This document shows, one piece after another, positions 27,846 to 36,914 of a stretch of DNA of 64,000 bases (positions are counted from its first letter, which is position 1; each line of letters begins with the position of its first letter). Origin of the DNA: JBGSWC01 sp041752635 (GTDB lineage Bacteria; Planctomycetota; Planctomycetia; Pirellulales; Lacipirellulaceae). The translations under genes and the position numbers were made by a program. The stretch spans positions 23,740-87,739 of the forward strand of contig JBGSWC010000386.1 in assembly GCA_041752635.1 (NCBI GenBank), given 5' to 3'. The notes beneath the pieces are model-generated. The model saw only the letters and a program-made list of their open reading frames with translations, ran no database searches and had not been told where the DNA came from.

Positions 27846-28355
27846 ATGGCACAACGCGTTATCTTATTCGTGATACTTGCGCTAGGCCTGGCAGGACTCG
27901 CTTGGGCCTATCTGCCGTGGGAGACTCGCGCTACGCCCGAAGAATTAGCCGAACTTGCGCTGACGGCACAGTCGGAAGAAGAACGGGCGAAGGCCGCAGC
28001 AAAGTTATCTGATTATGGTCCCGAGTCGCTTGAGTTCTTGCGGCATGTCGCGCAAGAAACAACAGACCCGCCCGTGCAGGCCATCTGCCTGCAGGGACTG
28101 GCGAGGCTTTGGGATTACGAGAGCATGGACTTGCTGCTCGATATGGCCGAGTCGGGTTCGCCGCTGGTTCGCGGTCAAGCGGCTCAGGCGGTCATGCGAA
28201 TGACTGGCCGAACACGTCCTTACGCTGCGAGTGCATCGGTTGCACAGCGCGAAACGCTTGTGGGACATATGCGAGAAGATTGGCAACAAATCCAAAACGC
28301 GACACCCGAAGATCGCGAAGAACTCAAACGAAGATTGCGAGAAAGCCATGAATAA
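27846..28355 (+). CDS. Membrane-anchored HEAT-repeat-like protein
   Basis: 169 residues, ATG at 27846. One N-terminal membrane segment (VILFVILALGLAGLAWAYL) is followed by helical repeats: EERAKAAAKLSDYGPESLEFLRHVAQE, PPVQAICLQGLARLWDYESMDLLLDMAES and PLVRGQAAQAVMRMTG, in the pattern of HEAT/PBS-lyase repeats. It overlaps the next DUF1559 gene by eight bases, so the two are translated together. Likely a periplasmic or cytoplasmic-face scaffold for the pseudopilin-like product; specific function unknown. Confidence 0.75.
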   Translation: MAQRVILFVILALGLAGLAWAYLPWETRATPEELAELALTAQSEEERAKAAAKLSDYGPESLEFLRHVAQETTDPPVQAICLQGLARLWDYESMDLLLDMAESGSPLVRGQAAQAVMRMTGRTRPYAASASVAQRETLVGHMREDWQQIQNATPEDREELKRRLRESHE

Positions 28356-29286
28356 TCGTTCGCTGCGTCGTGCTTTTACGTTGGTCGAACTGTTGGTGGT
28401 GATTGCCATTATCGGCATTCTGATCGCGCTATTACTGCCGGCGGTGCAAACAGCTCGCGAGGCCGCGCGGCGGGCGAGCTGCCAGAGCAACTTGCACCAA
28501 ATTGGTATCGCCTACCACAACCTGCGAACCACTTATCCCAAACAGCGCGACGTGATCACCGCGGGGGGGTGGCTCAATCGCCTGATGCCTTACATGGAAA
28601 GCCAAGGTGTCATGTATCTTTGTCCGAATGACGAAGAGCCGGCCGCCGGCGGACTGGCGAATGTCACTCTGACGGTGAATCCCAATAATCCCAATCATCG
28701 CGACCACCACGACATACCATTCGACGCCAGTCACTCCCACTGTCGCGAAAGCAGCCACGTCATGTCGCGGTATGGAGCCAGCGCCCGGCCGGGATCATTT
28801 GGACTCGAATTCGAGGATATCCTCGTGGGTGGCGACTGGGATTTCAACGACCTGCGGGTATTGATCGAGCCGCTCGGCAATCGTGAATGCCGCTGTACTG
28901 CGGTCGAGAAAAACGCGGGCTACAGCTTCGCGATGTCCGACGCCGACGGCAATTTTATCAAGAACCCCTTTCACCCTACCACGTCGCAAGTCGTCGATTG
29001 TTTCGAGTCGAGCTATGCGATGAACAACATCGCCTCGAAGTTCATGGTGGGTCAGGGCGACGGCCGCAAGATTCTCGTGCTCGAATATGAGCTCACCATC
29101 GCCAACGTGGCCGGACCCAACGCCCGCGACATTTGGGACGCGATGGTCGCCCCTCGGCACCTGGGCGTGCTAAATGTGCTGTATGCCGACGGCCACGTCG
29201 ACACCCACTCGCCCGAGGAGATCGATCCCCGGATTCCGAGCTTTCAAGAACAGGTGTGGTGGCCCGACGGGCGGAAATACAAGTAG
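28348..29286 (+). CDS. DUF1559 family protein (divergent)
   Basis: 312 residues, ATG at 28348 overlapping the HEAT-like gene. Prepilin-like N-terminus RRAFTLVELLVVIAIIGILIALLLPAVQ plus the DUF1559 segment REAARRASCQSNLHQIGIAYHNL. The middle is atypical, rich in His/Cys (NPNHRDHHDIPFDASHSHC, ECRCTAVE). The end has RHLGVLNVLYADGHVDTHSP, again the ADGHV motif. The middle might bind metal, an inference from composition only. Probably exported to the cell surface by the pilin pathway. Confidence 0.88.
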   Translation: MNNRSLRRAFTLVELLVVIAIIGILIALLLPAVQTAREAARRASCQSNLHQIGIAYHNLRTTYPKQRDVITAGGWLNRLMPYMESQGVMYLCPNDEEPAAGGLANVTLTVNPNNPNHRDHHDIPFDASHSHCRESSHVMSRYGASARPGSFGLEFEDILVGGDWDFNDLRVLIEPLGNRECRCTAVEKNAGYSFAMSDADGNFIKNPFHPTTSQVVDCFESSYAMNNIASKFMVGQGDGRKILVLEYELTIANVAGPNARDIWDAMVAPRHLGVLNVLYADGHVDTHSPEEIDPRIPSFQEQVWWPDGRKYK

Positions 29287-29382
29287 GTGCGACTTATCAA
29301 CCCCACGCCATGATTTGCCGATGCAGAAACGGCACTTCGTGATCGAGTTGATGAATCCGTCTTTAGCACGCCAAGTTTGACT

Positions 29383-29567
29383 TGCTTTCGCTCCCGAACA
29401 GCAGTGCGTATTTCTCCGAAGGTTACTTTCGCGCCCGAGAGCGGTTTGTCGATAAGTGCATAGCGGGTCGGCTCGAGCGTCAAGAGGCGACGATCGATGT
29501 AAGAAGTCTTGCCATCGAACCTCTCACGATTGACGTTGGCATCGCGGGCAATCCACAGCTCGAACAA
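29383..29567 (-). pseudogene. Possible remnant of a coding sequence
   Basis: In the gap between the DUF1559 gene and the macroglobulin-like gene, one minus-strand frame has a protein-like translation (LWIARDANVNRERFDGKTSYIDRR...KVTFGEIRTAVRERKQVKLGVL) with high GC at third positions. It has only a TTG start, and its frame then runs without a stop into the 3' end of the DUF1559 gene. It looks like a decayed or truncated gene rather than an active one. No family recognised. Confidence 0.3.
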
Positions 29568-29658
29568 GCCTGCAGATAGTGCACACGTTGAGCGAGTGCC
29601 GTAATGGCTGCGTGATTCACTAATTCTCGGACCATTTCGAAATTGCGCTGCCCGCGCG

Positions 29659-32600
29659 TTATTGCTGCGGCGGCTTTGCCGTCAGCACCACCGCTCCATG
29701 TTCGCGGCTCATTACCAGCACGGCAAATTCCGTCACGTTCCCCATATCGTCGGTGTTGAGGCTCGTGTAGTCGAACTTGCCGCGTAGGTCAGTGTAGCCA
29801 TCTTTAAAGAACCGCGGCCCTTCGGACGTGCGGGCGTAGACCTTCACATACACCTTCGACTGTGGTTTGTTCGTCTCGGCATGGCGGACTTCAAGTCGGC
29901 CATACTGCTCGACGAGTTGCACCTTCAGGTTGTTCGCGTAGTAGGCCTGAGCCGCGCGGCGGCCCGAGCCAAGCACTTCGACCAGCACGTTCTTGCCGGC
30001 GAACTCATTGGGGATATCGAGCGCGTGGGTCGTACCCTGCTTCGGCAAGGCAACAACATCGCTGCGGTTCGGCTTGATCACACCGAAGCGATCGGCTTCG
30101 CTTTCTACAAACGGATTCGAGCTAAACAGGAACTCGAGGTCCATTTCGTAGTAATTCACCGTCACGTTTTCGAGATTCTGGAAAGTGAGTTTGACCCGAC
30201 CTCCATCGACGTTCATTTCGAGCGCCGGCTCGGTCGACGCAAGCTGGTCTTGCAGCCGTTCGCGCTCGTCTTTGTCGCGGCCGCTCTCGGCCACTTCGCC
30301 CCCGCCGATTTCACCCACCTGCGACAGCACGTCGGCGAACCGATCGCGCCATTTGTCGACCGAGTATTCGGCATAGCGCTTCGCAATTCGCTCGGCCTCG
30401 CGTGGCTGCTCGCGATAGAAGGCGACGTAGCAACGCAAGTACTCGATCTGCAACTGGGTCGGCAACTGCTTGGCGTCGACCTTGTCGAACCACGCCAGCC
30501 CCTCGGCAACGCGATCCTGCAACAACAGGTAATAGACAATGTCGAGCTCGTCTTCGTCGGTCAGCTCCGCCTTGTAGCGCAGCACGTTCAGCAGTCGCTG
30601 GTACTGCTCGCGGAACGCCGAGTTGACGATCTTGCGCTCGCGCCCCAGGCGATGAGCGCGAGCGTTCACCAGCGGGCTGTATTCGAGATGCTGAATCCAG
30701 TGGCGCTCGACGGGATCGACCGTCGCCAACGTGGTGTCGATACGATCGCCGAATCGCCGCAGGAATCCATCGTTGGTCCGCAGATACTCTTGAATGCGAT
30801 CGAGCCGGTTGTGGTAAATCGCGTAGCTCCACAATACCGGATTGTAGGCGTGACGTTTCGCCAGCAGGTCGAGCGTCTTGTCGAAGTAATCGATGTCGCG
30901 CATCCGCCAGGCAACCCGACCAAGATCGATGCGATGGACGTTGTTCTGTTCGAGATAATTCAGCACCTCGGCAGGTGTGCCCCATTGCGACAGGTAATCC
31001 CACGAGGCCGTGTCGATCTTGCTGAGCTGCGCGACCACATGGAACGTGAACGGCTCGGCCCAGGCGGCCAGCGCCTCGTCGCGAGCGACGTGTACCGGGT
31101 AGTGTGCGAAGTCGCCCGTACGTGGGAAGTAGAAGTAATATTCCAACTTCTGGGTCGCGTAAGGACCAAGCTGCACCGGCAGACTGCGGGTCCGTTCGCT
31201 GCCGAGCACCGGCATTGCCTTTTCGGGAATCTGTACCAAAACGTCGAGCTTCTGCGTCGCCGAGGTTGGGTTGGTAACGACGACCTGGCAACCATACACA
31301 ACGCCCGGCAGAAACTCTTCGGTCACATACTTGTCGCGCTGCTCACCGTCGACCTGCACGTAACGATCGCCGTTGCGGAAGAAGTTCTGGCCCACCAACA
31401 CCGGTGTCTTGTCGTCGCTGATCGGTGCTTCCTTGATTTGCTTGTGAAACACAATGGTCGGCGAAGCGGCCTTGAGTGTCAGCGAGGCATCTTCGGTGGT
31501 GATCTCCGGTTCGTCGGCCTTTGCCGGCAGGTCGAGCACTGCCAATGCAAGCATCATCTCACTAAAGTTTGACGTCGGTACAGCGACATGCTCCGATAGA
31601 AACGGACCATCTTTCCCATTGGCGTCCCCATCGGCCAGAAAGGCCGCATAATCGCGCCAAAAAGCGTTGATCGAAATGCGATCGGCCAGTTGCTGCTCGA
31701 TGGGAACGTGATAGTAGTTGTTCTCGGCCCATTCCTTGACCGACGGCATCTTGCGATAGAACCCACGCACGTCTTCGCGACGCCGGCCGTCCATCTTAAG
31801 GACGCCCCGTCCACCGTAGGAAAAACCCCACTCTCCTCCAAGGTCGCCATTCGCCTCTAATTCGCTGTAATATCGACTCGCTTTTTCTTCCAACGCTCGC
31901 CGGTAGAGTGTGCTAGCTTCTTTATCTGCCAACCTCTCGACCGCAGCGCGGCTCATCGGTTTGGCTGCGTCGGACATGGCCCCAAACTGAGGAGTTGAGG
32001 TCGGATCGGGGCGATTTTCGGCCTTGAAGCGACCAACTACCGCGTTGTCGGCTTCGTCACCTGCCATTTCTTCATTCAAGCCTTCGACTGTACTCAATAT
32101 CTTGCCAGCTAACCCTTTATCCTTCGACAGCGAGCGGCCACGCAAAGCGGTGGTGAATAAGTCGTCCTCGAGCGATGGGTTCGGAGGCAACAGCGCGAAC
32201 AAGTCGGCCAGGTGCCGCTTCGCTGCAGCCCGTTCCTCCTTACCAAGGCGGTCGGCCAATAGTACTCGCTCGGCCATGTTGAGTCGGCTGTAACGCCACG
32301 GGTCAGTAAATTCTCTCACATCGTCTTCCAACAGATAGTGGTCGACGAATGTCTTGTCTTTCTTGTTGCGAAGGTAGGGCAGCACCACCTGCTTGAAGAA
32401 CTCAGGGTCTTTGCGACTGACGAAGAAACTCAACTCGTGTGATGCGTATTTCGAGTACTTCTCGCGCTTGGCGGCATCGTCGAGCGAATTCCAATCGAGC
32501 ACAAAGCCGAACTCGGCAAGCGTCGGATTGCCGGTGCGAGTCAAGTAGAGACTGTAGACTGATGCGAGTGTGTCGTATTCCTGCATGTCGGCAGAGCGGA

Positions 32601-35600
32601 CGTCGGGAATGTTGAGCACGTCTCCCTCGTTCAGTAGTGCCACTTCCTTGCGCTCGGTGAAGTGCTTGTCGAGATCGAGCGTTTTAGCGAGCCGGAGGTC
32701 GCGAAACTTCGCACCCGCATCCGCCATCGACACGTGGCGGAAGACCGTGTCGGTCGCGCCGATGGCGACGATGTGAATGTCTTGTCGGTCACCGAGCTTG
32801 TCGCTGGCGATGCGAATCGTCCCCTCTTTGTCGGGCACAAGGTTCGCCAGCACAACGCCAGCATTCGCTAAGAAATCGAGATTCGACGGGTCAACCAGTT
32901 GACGCACCGCTTGTCCGCCATACTGCTTTGCGAGCTCTGCTTCGCCCGCCGCTCCTCCGGCGAAGTCGTCATAATCGGCTCCCTCGGCCGCCTTTTGCTC
33001 GCCGGTGTCGGTCTCGCGTAGTTCCCACGGATTGAGCAATAGCCCAGGACGCTCGAGCATGTTGCCGGGAAAAATCGTTTGCTCGCGGCGGTCGAGAATG
33101 TAGCGATATTCGTCGCCTATGTCGCGACCGTTGAGATAGAGATTGCGAAACGATGGTCGTGTGATCATCGCGACCGGTGGATCATAGGCAGGGCCAAGTG
33201 CGGCATGCAGCGGGAAGGCGGGCTTGAATCGCGACGCGAGCACATGCACGCGCGTCATCTCGCCGGCGTTGGCCAGCTTCACGATCAAATCGCCGTCGTC
33301 TTCGACGACGCTGGTGATGTGTAGCGGCAAGTGGTGGGCTGTTTCGAGAATACGCCGCTTGCCGGCCGCGAAGCGACCGATCATTTCGCCCGCGGTGATG
33401 CGAATCGGGATCTCGCGATTTTCACGCTTGATCTTGAGACTGTAGTTGCCCGCTTCGAGTCCTTCGATGAGCAGGAAACCGCCGGCCAGCGACAACTTGT
33501 CGAAATGATCGGCGATGAAGGTGCCTCGCTGGCTCAACAGCGAATAGTCGCCCCGCGAGAGTTCGTCGCCACCAATGTGAGGCACGTGCAGGGTGTCCCC
33601 CTCGATTGCGTTCAGCACAACCGGACGACTGTGGGCATCGGCTCCTTCGGTAAGATCCCATGTCGTTTCGTTTGTGCCATCGGCCGCAGCGGTCACACGA
33701 ACGATGTCGGGCAGTGTGCCAAGATCGATGCGTCCCGCCTCGTCGGATTTGAGCGACAGCCCGTGCGCTCCTTTGAAGTCGCGATGCTGAAGCGTGAACC
33801 GAACCGCGCGATCGGGCAGTCGTTCGCCATTCTTGCCGAGCACCTCGACCACGGCATGGCCGTCCATGCGGCTGAGATGTAAGTCGAAGGTCGGGTCGGT
33901 CTTGTCGATACCGTTCACGCCCCGGGTGGCATCGGCCGACAGCGACAACTTCTGTCCGGTGCTCACTTGTTCGATCGTCGCTTCAAGCCGAAATGTGAGC
34001 GTCGCCAGTCGAGGTGGGACAGCAAACTTGTATTCGCTCTCTTTGCCGCTGTGGAGCTTGAAGTCGGTGACCTCGGCAGTGGTGTTGATGCCGTCGAGGT
34101 TCGTCGACGTGATGGTTAGCTTCACTTGCTCCAGTAGGTCGAGGGGAGCGGTGACGCCGTTGACCCGGAAGTTCGGTCGCACGAGCAACGTCGCTTCTCC
34201 TCCCATACGCAACGACTCGCGGTTGACAAAGAATCCGGCATCGAGCGTGTACGTTTCGGCCGCATGCTGAAACTGAGCGAGCGACGCGAAGCCATCGGCG
34301 CTGCGGAGAATCATCGGTCGACGACCCGGCTGGGTCGAATAAGGGATCGTAATCGCGCCCCCTTCGTCGGCTTTGTATTCGCGCCCGGCAATCCAGGCGG
34401 TGGCGTTGGGCACTGGCTTATCGTTCTCGTCGAGAATCGTGAGCACCGTTCCGGCGACTCCCTGTCGCGACAAGTGGTGCAAGCCACCTTTGCGGACCAG
34501 GGCGCGGCTGCTGCGTCCGCCGCCGATGAATTCAATCATCCAAACGCCGCGCTTGTCGGTGAGTTCGGGGAACTCGAATTCGCGGCGGACCCGTCGAAAT
34601 GGCGTTTCGTCGTATTCGTACTGCTGTTGCGACCCAGGGACCAGACCATCGAGCTCCAGCCCGGTACTCACTTCGCGCTCGGTAGCGAGATAGACGTTAA
34701 AAGCGTTGATCGCGTAGACCTTTACCAGCAGCTTGTCGACATTCTTGATGTCGGCGGACAATTTGACTTCGTCGCCGACGGCGAACTGCGGCGGATTGGT
34801 GAGGGCGAGATCGATGTCGACTCGGTCCTTGAGCGCCTGGTAGTCGGACGGCGACAGCATCGACGCCCACCGCTCAGGGTCGGGTGCGCCAGACACGATT
34901 TTTGCCTCGGCCAGCAAGGGTTTTACAAACGTGTCACGTACCCACTCGGTCCAAGGAGCTACATCATCCTGGTCGACCAAGAAATGCAACAAGTAGTCGC
35001 GAACCAGCGTCGTATCGTTGCCCACCGGCGGACAACGCGTGAATGCCGCGAAGTCCTGGCCCAGGTTTGCCTGAAAGCGACGCGCCTCGTCGCTCTGCAA
35101 ATACTTGGGCTCCACGTAGGGCATCGAACGCGGGAGTTTGACATACGTGAGAAAGAGTTCGCGATCGTAATTGCCCGCATTCCGCTGATGATCGAGCAGT
35201 GCGTGCAGCACATGGGCTTTGAGCGAGTTGTGTGCCGGAGCCAAGTCTTTGACGAAGGCCCACATCCGCTCGAGGTGTTGCTGGCGAACCTGCGGATCGT
35301 TGGGATCGGCGTCGGCGTTGGGGGCGAGTTTCGTCAGGTAGGTGTGGATGAAGTTTGTGTTCGTGCGCAGATCGGGCTTGAGATCGAGCAGCGTGTCCAG
35401 CTGTGACTTCAACAGGTTGCGATGGATATTGAACTCGCCAAAGCCTCGGCTCTCTTTTGTGCGCAAGTCGGCGACGATCAGTTCAACGAGCTTGTCGTAG
35501 TCGGGCCGGTCGAGCCGCGACAAAAGCGCGCGGCGACGTCCTGAGGTCAACTCGACTCCCCCATCGCGAAGAATCCAGTCGAGCGAAGAATCCTCGAACC

Positions 35601-36081
35601 CATTGAGGTTGTCTTGGTTTGAGGTCGCCCGCTGAATGAACGCCTCGCGGCTGACGAGTTTCGGGTCGAGCGTCGTTGGCAGGTTAGGCTTCTGCCCCGG
35701 CTCGCGGTCGCGTTGGTGGGCAAAGTGAATATTCAGTTCGTTGCGCAACCACTCGAGGGTCGCCTTAGGGTCGCGGTCGTACGCCATCAATCGCTCGCGG
35801 CGGTCGATCAGGTTGCGAAGTTCCGACGACTCGACCCGCTTCCGCCACCTGTCGAGCAGGTCGCGAAGCTGTTCGGTCTGTCCGGTATTTTGGTAGTGGA
35901 GCGCGTGATAGAAGTAGTATTCCTCGGTCCCCGGTATCAACTGCCCGAGCACTTCGGCCCGATCTTCGGCCAACGCGAACGTCTCGACGAAGCCAATCTC
36001 GTCGTCGGCAGAAGCCGAATGGGCAGAAAAAGCAAGGCAAACGAATGCCGCGACGCAGAAAACGAGGGGCGAGTTTTTCAT
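29659..36081 (-). CDS. Large secreted macroglobulin-like protein
   Basis: 2140 residues, start ATG 36081, giving signal peptide 1-25 (ending HSASA). The N-terminal third is helical. A beta-rich middle (about residues 430-900) has MG/A2M-like strands: FAVGDEVKLSADIKN, VLTILDENDKPVPNATAWIAGREYKADEGGAITIPY, and a FFVNRESLRMGGEATLLVRPNFRVNG segment that resembles MG2. Large helical regions follow, and the C-terminus has another beta module (YGRLEVRHAETNKPQSKVYVKVYART). I did not find a CxEQ thioester motif, so it is not a classical covalent trap. Probably periplasmic or surface-bound. Alone on this strand with no operon partner. Confidence 0.7.
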   Translation of the reverse strand: MKNSPLVFCVAAFVCLAFSAHSASADDEIGFVETFALAEDRAEVLGQLIPGTEEYYFYHALHYQNTGQTEQLRDLLDRWRKRVESSELRNLIDRRERLMAYDRDPKATLEWLRNELNIHFAHQRDREPGQKPNLPTTLDPKLVSREAFIQRATSNQDNLNGFEDSSLDWILRDGGVELTSGRRRALLSRLDRPDYDKLVELIVADLRTKESRGFGEFNIHRNLLKSQLDTLLDLKPDLRTNTNFIHTYLTKLAPNADADPNDPQVRQQHLERMWAFVKDLAPAHNSLKAHVLHALLDHQRNAGNYDRELFLTYVKLPRSMPYVEPKYLQSDEARRFQANLGQDFAAFTRCPPVGNDTTLVRDYLLHFLVDQDDVAPWTEWVRDTFVKPLLAEAKIVSGAPDPERWASMLSPSDYQALKDRVDIDLALTNPPQFAVGDEVKLSADIKNVDKLLVKVYAINAFNVYLATEREVSTGLELDGLVPGSQQQYEYDETPFRRVRREFEFPELTDKRGVWMIEFIGGGRSSRALVRKGGLHHLSRQGVAGTVLTILDENDKPVPNATAWIAGREYKADEGGAITIPYSTQPGRRPMILRSADGFASLAQFQHAAETYTLDAGFFVNRESLRMGGEATLLVRPNFRVNGVTAPLDLLEQVKLTITSTNLDGINTTAEVTDFKLHSGKESEYKFAVPPRLATLTFRLEATIEQVSTGQKLSLSADATRGVNGIDKTDPTFDLHLSRMDGHAVVEVLGKNGERLPDRAVRFTLQHRDFKGAHGLSLKSDEAGRIDLGTLPDIVRVTAAADGTNETTWDLTEGADAHSRPVVLNAIEGDTLHVPHIGGDELSRGDYSLLSQRGTFIADHFDKLSLAGGFLLIEGLEAGNYSLKIKRENREIPIRITAGEMIGRFAAGKRRILETAHHLPLHITSVVEDDGDLIVKLANAGEMTRVHVLASRFKPAFPLHAALGPAYDPPVAMITRPSFRNLYLNGRDIGDEYRYILDRREQTIFPGNMLERPGLLLNPWELRETDTGEQKAAEGADYDDFAGGAAGEAELAKQYGGQAVRQLVDPSNLDFLANAGVVLANLVPDKEGTIRIASDKLGDRQDIHIVAIGATDTVFRHVSMADAGAKFRDLRLAKTLDLDKHFTERKEVALLNEGDVLNIPDVRSADMQEYDTLASVYSLYLTRTGNPTLAEFGFVLDWNSLDDAAKREKYSKYASHELSFFVSRKDPEFFKQVVLPYLRNKKDKTFVDHYLLEDDVREFTDPWRYSRLNMAERVLLADRLGKEERAAAKRHLADLFALLPPNPSLEDDLFTTALRGRSLSKDKGLAGKILSTVEGLNEEMAGDEADNAVVGRFKAENRPDPTSTPQFGAMSDAAKPMSRAAVERLADKEASTLYRRALEEKASRYYSELEANGDLGGEWGFSYGGRGVLKMDGRRREDVRGFYRKMPSVKEWAENNYYHVPIEQQLADRISINAFWRDYAAFLADGDANGKDGPFLSEHVAVPTSNFSEMMLALAVLDLPAKADEPEITTEDASLTLKAASPTIVFHKQIKEAPISDDKTPVLVGQNFFRNGDRYVQVDGEQRDKYVTEEFLPGVVYGCQVVVTNPTSATQKLDVLVQIPEKAMPVLGSERTRSLPVQLGPYATQKLEYYFYFPRTGDFAHYPVHVARDEALAAWAEPFTFHVVAQLSKIDTASWDYLSQWGTPAEVLNYLEQNNVHRIDLGRVAWRMRDIDYFDKTLDLLAKRHAYNPVLWSYAIYHNRLDRIQEYLRTNDGFLRRFGDRIDTTLATVDPVERHWIQHLEYSPLVNARAHRLGRERKIVNSAFREQYQRLLNVLRYKAELTDEDELDIVYYLLLQDRVAEGLAWFDKVDAKQLPTQLQIEYLRCYVAFYREQPREAERIAKRYAEYSVDKWRDRFADVLSQVGEIGGGEVAESGRDKDERERLQDQLASTEPALEMNVDGGRVKLTFQNLENVTVNYYEMDLEFLFSSNPFVESEADRFGVIKPNRSDVVALPKQGTTHALDIPNEFAGKNVLVEVLGSGRRAAQAYYANNLKVQLVEQYGRLEVRHAETNKPQSKVYVKVYARTSEGPRFFKDGYTDLRGKFDYTSLNTDDMGNVTEFAVLVMSREHGAVVLTAKPPQQ

Positions 36082-36914
36082 TAAAGTTATCTCTTTAGTG
36101 CAAAAAAGCTGTACCGATGGCCAGATGTCAGGCCCTATGTGAAGGAGCCGCTGCAACTCTCTAAGTGTAGCCCCACGCAGCGTGGAGTCGGTCATTTAGT
36201 CGCGGCAGAGAGCCGGAAAGTTCCCCGAATTTTCGCGAATTGTGAGACTTTTTACCCCCAAAGAGAGTGCCGGTGGTACCGGGGAAGGGGTCGCGAAAAT
36301 GGGAGCTTTCCGCGTACAACGAACTGAACGTGGGGGGCCTGGACCGCGACAACCAGCCCTGCCGGCAGCTTGGTGTGCCAGAGATTTCGATGACGCTGCT
36401 ACGCTTTAGTATCTTATGATTGAATCAAATATAACTTCGGGATTTGATTAACCGCAGAGGACTCGGAGAAGATTACAGGAGCACTGATCGACGTTGATTA
36501 TCACCACTGCGTAGAGGCATGCCAGAGTTGTCGTTGGGTTGGAACAGCGCCAGTTCGCGATGCAACCGATTCCAGCCAACGCCAATGGACGCGGGCCGAT
36601 GGACGCGGACCGTCGGGGATCGTCGCGGATGGATGTTTATGGAAAATGCGATGAATGGCGACAGTCGCACCTCCTTGGGCTTGAGCCCTTAGCGAACCAG
36701 CCGTCAACGTACGATGCACGAACGCTGACTACCCGCAATAATCGGCGTTTATCTGCGCTGCCTTGATCAACGACTTCACGCTGTCGAGCTAACACTTGTG
36801 ATTGCTGCGGTTCAGCGATGACTCATGTTGCCTTCTCCGCGTTCTTGGTGCTCTCTGCGGTTAATTCTTGATGTCGGTCATCGAGGGAATGGCCATGTTA
36901 TTCTTGACCCGCTC
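36082..36914. other. Long intergenic region with repeat remnants
   Basis: 833 bases without a credible gene. It contains two inverted copies of a TTAACCGCAGAG...GGAGAA phrase (36448-36470 and reverse at 36833-36864) that bracket about 360 bases, plus a GGACGCGG-type near-duplication around 36587-36615. Promoter for the macroglobulin-like gene must lie near its left end. Confidence 0.45.
36448..36864. repeat. Inverted repeat pair flanking non-coding DNA
   Basis: TTAACCGCAGAG at 36448-36459 pairs with CTCTGCGGTTAA at 36853-36864. The match then continues imperfectly (GGAGAA against TTCTCC) on the inner side. The arms and the intervening CACTGATCGACG/TTGATTATCA phrase resemble scrap repeats seen in many environmental bacterial genomes. 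Mobility not demonstrated. Confidence 0.5.

Noticed and set aside
27404..28012. 202-codon plus-strand frame before the HEAT-like gene
   Set aside because: Overlaps the HEAT-like gene in another frame; translation lacks any family feature.
29881..31572. 563-codon plus-strand frame
   Set aside because: Antisense shadow of the 2140-residue gene; long because of high GC.
34264..35406. 380-codon plus-strand frame
   Set aside because: Antisense shadow of the same large gene.
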